From the NCBI GenBank assembly GCA_036244855.1, contig BQKZ01006379.1, forward strand, positions 5,954-18,064: a stretch of 12,111 nucleotides of DNA. Reading direction: 5' to 3'. This document shows positions 1 to 6,200 of this stretch, one piece after another (the first letter of the stretch is position 1; each line of letters starts with the position of its first letter). The stretch is from Temnopleurus reevesii. Its lineage: Eukaryota > Echinodermata > Echinoidea > Temnopleuroida > Temnopleuridae. The notes beneath the pieces were generated by a model. It was not told where the DNA came from. It ran no database searches and was given only the letters and a program-made list of their open reading frames with translations. Made by a program: the position numbers and the translations under genes.

Positions 1-1723
1 AGCGGTGGTGAACTTTGCCAGAGCGGAAATTGCCCTCTCCTTATCGCTCGAAATCTTTTGTGCGGCTCAAAACCTTTTGCATTTTGGAGCGAAACTAGGG
101 ATCATGACAGATTGGAGAGCTGATCCAGCGGTGCGCTAGTGGATGCCAACGTATGCTTAGCGATGGTGAACGGTTACGAGCGGTAATTAATTTTTGTCTC
201 CGCTAAAGGACCGCCAAGGCTCCGCTCGGCCGGTGTGACCATACCTTAACATTCGTCGATACATGGGGTACAGGTACATTTGTTGATTCAACGTTTTGAA
301 TATTTTCAGAAAATAAGTGCGACGGATTAAAACGGATTTGTCAAAACAATAAGTTATAATAAGCTTACGGACAGGAAGTGCATGATCCACCTCATAGCAT
401 GTGACCAAAAGTTACGTGTTACGTCCTACTGCGTACAGTAATTTATGAATTATCACTGTTCAGTCAAATAATTGAAATATTCATAACTTTCTTATTTCTT
501 GTCGGAACAATCTTTTTTTGATCTGTTCGTCTGATTTTTCTGCTTTTAAAGGCTTTGTAAAGTCGGGATTGCTGGTAAACTGCGTAATTTTGCGAACGCC
601 TCATTCACTCACACGCTATAAGAACGGTTGCGGCGCATACATGTATGTTAGTCCGCTGGCTCGGGTCAGGCGAGGTTCGGACCAAGCGAAGTTAAACGAA
701 CTGCGCTGCTGAACGATCCTCGGACTGTCATTCTGTAGCGCTAATCCACATGTGGTGTCATTTATTGATTAAGAAACATTTATTTTACTTATTTCTTTAC
801 AGTCTTAATCGTCAATTATCTGCACATTTTTATCATTTTAGATACATAAATAATAATTTTGCAATATTATGCAGAACTGGGGATTTTCTTGAAAAAAAAT
901 TACCCAAAATGACCCTCAGTGCAAGATGTGCTTACGGGTCGCTAGTCATGCTAGTCTTGATATATTGCATTGTAAGTTTGTTGTATGAGATGTCGGAACG
1001 AACCGCTCTCTCTCTCTCTCTCTCGCCCAAGGAAAGCCAAGCAAAGTCTGTTCCAGGGTGAAAAAATATCTTGACATCTTCTTCATAAGACAAGAGCGAT
1101 CATCATCGCTCATTTCAATTCTTATGGAGAACCCACAAAGAGCGATACAGAATTTACAGGAAGCGATGTGTTGATGATTAGCTTAGCAGCAAGCTCATGC
1201 CGGCCAGCGTCGCGAGTCGATCGGGCCGGTCCGGGCAGGCTCTGGCGCAGACCTGATTCAGGGCTCGTTGATCGAATTGCTCGTTCCTCACGTCACACAC
1301 ACAATAGATATGCACACACGTACTGGCAGTTGAAACCGGATACTCAGTTCTAAACTTTGCAATATCTGCACTCCATCCGCAATTCCTTTTCCGAAATCTT
1401 TGCGATCCTGGTCATCGTGCCCTCTTGTGGCGAAAAAAACTTTCACGAGGCGTGATTTTTTTATGTCTTTAATGAAAGAAAGAGTTTTCTAGCCCAGACC
1501 AAGTCTTTAATAAATTGGGTTATGGCATTTTTTCACATATTAATTTATTTTTTAAAGAATTTCTAGATGTTGCTTTACGCTTTATTTTAGGATTAGCATG
1601 TCACCTCACATCTTGTCACAAGGCGATGAAGTAAATGTAATTGATTAATAAACTGCCTGCATGATTTCCTTTCCTTTTTTTTATCATAGTCTAATAAGTT
1701 TTTTTTTCTTTGTCTCACCCCAG
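1..1723. other. Upstream non-coding stretch, probably intron of the CEPT1-like gene
   Basis: No exon can be recognised here on either strand. The first exon seen in the window starts in phase 0 in the middle of the protein, so the exons for the N-terminal region (cytosolic N-terminus and first membrane segment of the family) must lie further upstream. The stretch is therefore most likely one long intron. It has a few GC-richer patches, around 620-720 and 1180-1290, a CT microsatellite at 1006-1024, and an imperfect direct repeat (AGCGGTGGTGAACT at 1-14, AGCGATGGTGAACG at 159-172). Open frames here are short and show no recognisable family signature. Confidence 0.6.
1006..1024. repeat. (CT)n microsatellite
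   Basis: Nineteen bases of uninterrupted CT dinucleotide repeat. It is a simple sequence with no further signal around it. Confidence 0.9.
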
Positions 1724-1871
1724 GCACCATCATGGGCATATGCATTCGCTGCTCTATGTCTGTTTGCGTACCAATCGTTAGATGCCATTGATGGGAAGCA
1801 AGCAAGACGCACAAACTCAAGCACACAGTTGGGGGAGCTATTTGATCATGGTTGTGATGCTTTGTCTATTG
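1724..1871 (+). CDS. CEPT1: CEPT1-like exon with the CDP-alcohol phosphotransferase catalytic motif
   Basis: The acceptor is CACCCCAG ending at 1723 and the donor is G|GTAAAT at 1872. The exon enters in phase 0 and leaves with one extra base (G). It encodes a membrane segment ([16 protein letters not shown]) and then the family signature D-x2-D-G-x2-A-R-x8-G-x3-D-x3-D at 1781-1858: DAIDGKQAR, eight residues, GELFDHGCD. All four aspartates are present. In structures of this family they bind two metal ions and the CDP part of the substrate, so the encoded enzyme should be active in this respect. Confidence 0.97.
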
Positions 1872-3220
1872 GTAAATATCACTATTTTGATAACAGACCT
1901 GACTGACTGACTGGGTCTGTCCCTCTATTGCCTTCGAAGATCATCCCATGGAGGGCAAAAGAGTTTTGAGGTGTATGGTGCTGTCACATTAATTCGCCCA
2001 TCATATTAATTCGTACATCAAATGAATTTCTACAAAATCAATGAAATGTTAATACAAATCTGACATCACCATTGTAAAGAGCGTTGTTTATTTGCCCAAT
2101 GTGGGAATTTTCTTAGCAAAAGGACCAAAAACAAAGAAAATATTGCCAAAAGATCGGCAGATTTGCTTGCATTTGCAGAAAAACACTGGTCTTGCGACAC
2201 TGATCTGAATCCTTCCGATTTTCGAACAATTATCATCAAATTTGTAAGTTAGCAGTCATACCATTCGATTCCTTGATTATTGATATTTCGTGGTCAAAAT
2301 AGTGTAAATTTTTATCTTAGATGGAAGAAGTTTTACGGTAAATCTTGTGCAAAACGGGCTCTACGAATTAATATGACACAGTTTGTTGACAAATTTCGCC
2401 ATTTCCAGCGTGGAGCGATGCAATCGTTTCGTCAATCGAATTTTGATATTGCGATATCTCCGTGATTCTTTTGTGAAATGATTTTATTTTTAGAAATATT
2501 TGAAGCCAAAAAATGTAGTTTCATTTCGTGCCAAGATTTTCAAAAATAATTTTGTATTTTAAGAGATATATTTTGCTAAGTACCACAATCTAAAAATGCT
2601 CTTAGTTAGAAAAACTATACGAATTAGTGTGACCCCATCATACAGAGTAAAGTAGGATCTAGGCTATCAGCACTTAGAAAATTCATGGCCTACAGGGTGC
2701 TACAAGAATTTTTTTTCACCACTTGCCCTGTTGGGCAACCAAGTTTTCAAATCACTTGTTCAGCCAAAAATGAATGGGCAATGCCAATTTGCATGTATAG
2801 AGAAAAACTAAGGTAAAACTGTTACTTGCCTTGCTGGGCAAGTGACAATTTAATTTACTCGCTTGACGCAGACATTTTGTTGCTTTGGGCCTGTCGGCAA
2901 GTGAGTTTTTAGCGCCCTGACTAAGATAGGACATGAAATTTTGAGGGCAAAGTTTCAGGACCTACGTAGGAAATGTTTGTGACCCAGAGTGTGTGTTTGG
3001 TATTTTATATTGCGATGTTTGAATCCATGGTAAAAAAAACTCATACTAGGTCAGAAATACTAATTTCTAGGTCACAAACTTCACATGATTATAATGATGG
3101 TAATAAGGATGATGAGGGTGATGATGGTAATAATGATGATGACGAGGGTGATGATGGTAATAATGATGATGATGAGGATGATGATGGTGATGATGATGAT
3201 GATGATGATGATGGTGATAC

Positions 3221-3281
<61 letters not shown>

Positions 3282-6200
3282 GATGATGATACATGTAATT
3301 AATTATGATAGTCTAGTAATGATGGTGGTGATTACAATGGTAATTATGATTATGAATACAGTCTAACCTCGTTATAATGAGGTCGTTTGGACCAAAAAAT
3401 TACCTCTTTCTATTGAAACCTTATTATATCAGGGTCAAAATCTTATACAATACAAAGAGATGGGACCAGGAAAATCACCTTGTTATAACGAGATCTTGTT
3501 ATATCAGTGCTCTTTATAACGAGGTTTGACTGTATCAGGAACTATATTACCAAATTATCATTATTGTTATAATTTTCTTCTAGTTTTTGTAGCCATCGGT
3601 ATATCGACCTCCATGCAGCTAGGCACTCATCCATGGTTAAACTTTCTCACGGCTAACACAGCGATGTTTATCTACTTCACCGCTCACTGGCAGACGTATG
3701 TCTGTGGAACACTCAAATTTGGATCGTAAGATATTTCAATAGACCAGTTTCATAATGTATTCAAATTTTATGCATGCTTCTTTGTCAAACGCACAATGAT
3801 CAAATTTTTGTTTATCTGCTATTAAATAATGACATTTCAATAGAAGGAATGTGGATAGCACGCAGTGGTTGTTGCTAGGTTGGTCAAGCTTCAATGTTTG
3901 TCCAACCTGCAGTGTTCGTACAACCTAGCAACGTTTATAAGTAGCATTCTGACTATTGTACTCCCATTATTTTCTGACAGTGGAAGACATAGTTTGATTT
4001 GGGGCAGACGTGAATGAATTTGAATACATTACGAAAGTGGTCTATTTCTTCATCCCTGTTAAAATAAAGTCAAAATTGTTGTCTGTTAGACCTCAGAAGT
4101 TTTCTTTGGTTGCCCGCCAACGATTGACCCTTTAAAATTGGCCCAACCTGTTTTATTTTCACTTTTAATATACATTAAAAAGAGGGAGAGAGAGAGAGAG
4201 AGAAATTTGGTTTTACCGTGTGTATCATTCTAATTGAATAATTACTCCAGGAGAAGAAAAAATAGAGAAGGTGGCGACCNCCCAAACAGCTTGATTACAG
4301 GCGCACGCCATGACGCCTCAAAAATCTAAAGAAATTTCATAATGCACCAATGAATTGTGGTATTAAAAAGTTATTATAATTAGTTCGTTCTCAATTCTTG
4401 GCCCCCTGGATCATTGTTTTCAAAAGACGGCCATCTGTTATAGGGGAATTAGATTTTTCAGGATAAATGAATTGGGGGGTTTTCTGAGGTCCTAGTAAGT
4501 TGGAGGCTAAAGATTGCGGTCTCATTTTGCATATGAAATTTAGCCAAATTTGACCAAGGTGTTTGTCAATTTGAGAAAACAAGTGAATTAGTACAAAATC
4601 AGACACATTTCAATGGTACAGAGAAATCCTTAGAGAGAATTGTAAGTAAATTTTTGTCCTATTCTTCAAATGTTCACTAAATTATTATGTTGCAAAACAT
4701 AATTTGAGACTGGATTTCCATTGTTCATACATGTGAATACAGTGAAACTTTTTTATAAAGAGGTCCTTGGGACCATTACAATTACCTTGTTACAGTATAT
4801 CAGGTTCCTTACTATATCAGGGTAAAAAACGAACGTTAAAGAGCTGGGACCAATAAAATCACCTTGTTATAACATGTATCTTGCTATATATCCGACCTCT
4901 TTATAACGAGGTTCCACTGTATTTTTCATGTGTATTATTCTTGTCATTATTCCTATTCTTCTTTTTTTTTCAGAGTGGATGTCACAGAAGGGCAACTAGC
5001 TTTCTGCTCAGTGTATCTTGTCTCAGCTTTATTTGGCAGTGATTTCTGGTTAACAAAGGTATAACGTTGAATCATTTTATGAGCCCTTGCCATATTTGAG
5101 ACACTGGTTTGAATAGATTTCTATAATAATAACGATAATGATAATGATTTTGTTTTTATTCATTGTCTACTTTTCTAGAAAAAGAAGAAAATTAATATCT
5201 GGGTGAAGTTCCCCTTTAATCAATTCAGGATTGAAAGGTGCAAGCACATCAATTTGTGAAATTTTATATGTCGTTGACCAAGTAAGATATTTTCAGAACT
5301 GCTGAAATTGCTCATCCAATAAAGGAGAGCTGTAGAGTAGAATAAAGTAAAAAAGAGCTTGAGCTTTTGATCTTAATTGAATCTTAATCATCAGCAAAAT
5401 AGTGGTTTTCATGTAAGTAGAGTAAAACCTTGTTTTATAGAGCACTCATATAACGAGCTCTCGTTATAACAAGGTAATTTTCCTGGTCCTATCTACTTGT
5501 CTTCTATTTTATTTTGACCCTGAAATAACAAGGTTTTGATATAAAGAGGTAATTCCTCTGGTCCCAACGACCTCGTTATAACGAGGTTAGACTGTACAGA
5601 AGTTTTCTCAAAATTTTTAGCTAAATACTGCAGTCTTTTTTCAACGACGTGACGTTGATTAGCAGCGATTAGCTACAAATTTAATGGTAAATATCAACCT
5701 ACACGCAGTCTCCGTTCATCATCAGGTACTCTGAAGCTGAATATTCCTCGAACAAGGCAAGGATGGGGTAATCGTGCCTTCTCAGTAATCGGACCAACAC
5801 TATGGAACCGATTACTTTTACTAATTAAGACAAATTTACTCAACAGAATCCTTCTAGTCCCATTTAAAATCGCATCTGTTCTTACCTGACTAATTATTTC
5901 ATGCTTTCTATTTTTGTTCGGGAGATTCTCTCTCTCTGTCAAAAAAATGTTTGTTACTTTCTATATCCTTCATTTTTTTTACTATTTGTTTATTTTGTTT
6001 TCCTTGTTTCTAAAGCGCCATGAGCACCTTATGGTGGATCTGTGCGCTATATAAGTAGCCACCATTATTATTATTATTATTAAATTTCCTGTGTGAAAAA
6101 ACAAAGTTCAAATTTCTCCCATTTTCCAACCAAAACAGATGAACATTCATACTATTTTTCACATCACAATCTATTTACAGATTCCTATAATTGATGTAGA

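Noticed and set aside
640..720. tRNA-like promoter boxes (GGTTCGGACC as a B box), considered as a tRNA-derived SINE
   Set aside because: The A box is poor, the spacing is short and no cloverleaf or tail can be drawn.
750..1061. 103-codon frame with a hydrophobic stretch, considered as an upstream CEPT1 exon
   Set aside because: It has none of the family's N-terminal landmarks (W..APN.IT..G) and it runs into the CT repeat.
2973..3366. Open frames coding poly-Asp, poly-Met/Ile and poly-His
   Set aside because: They are only the GAT/ATC microsatellite read in several frames; no other protein features exist.
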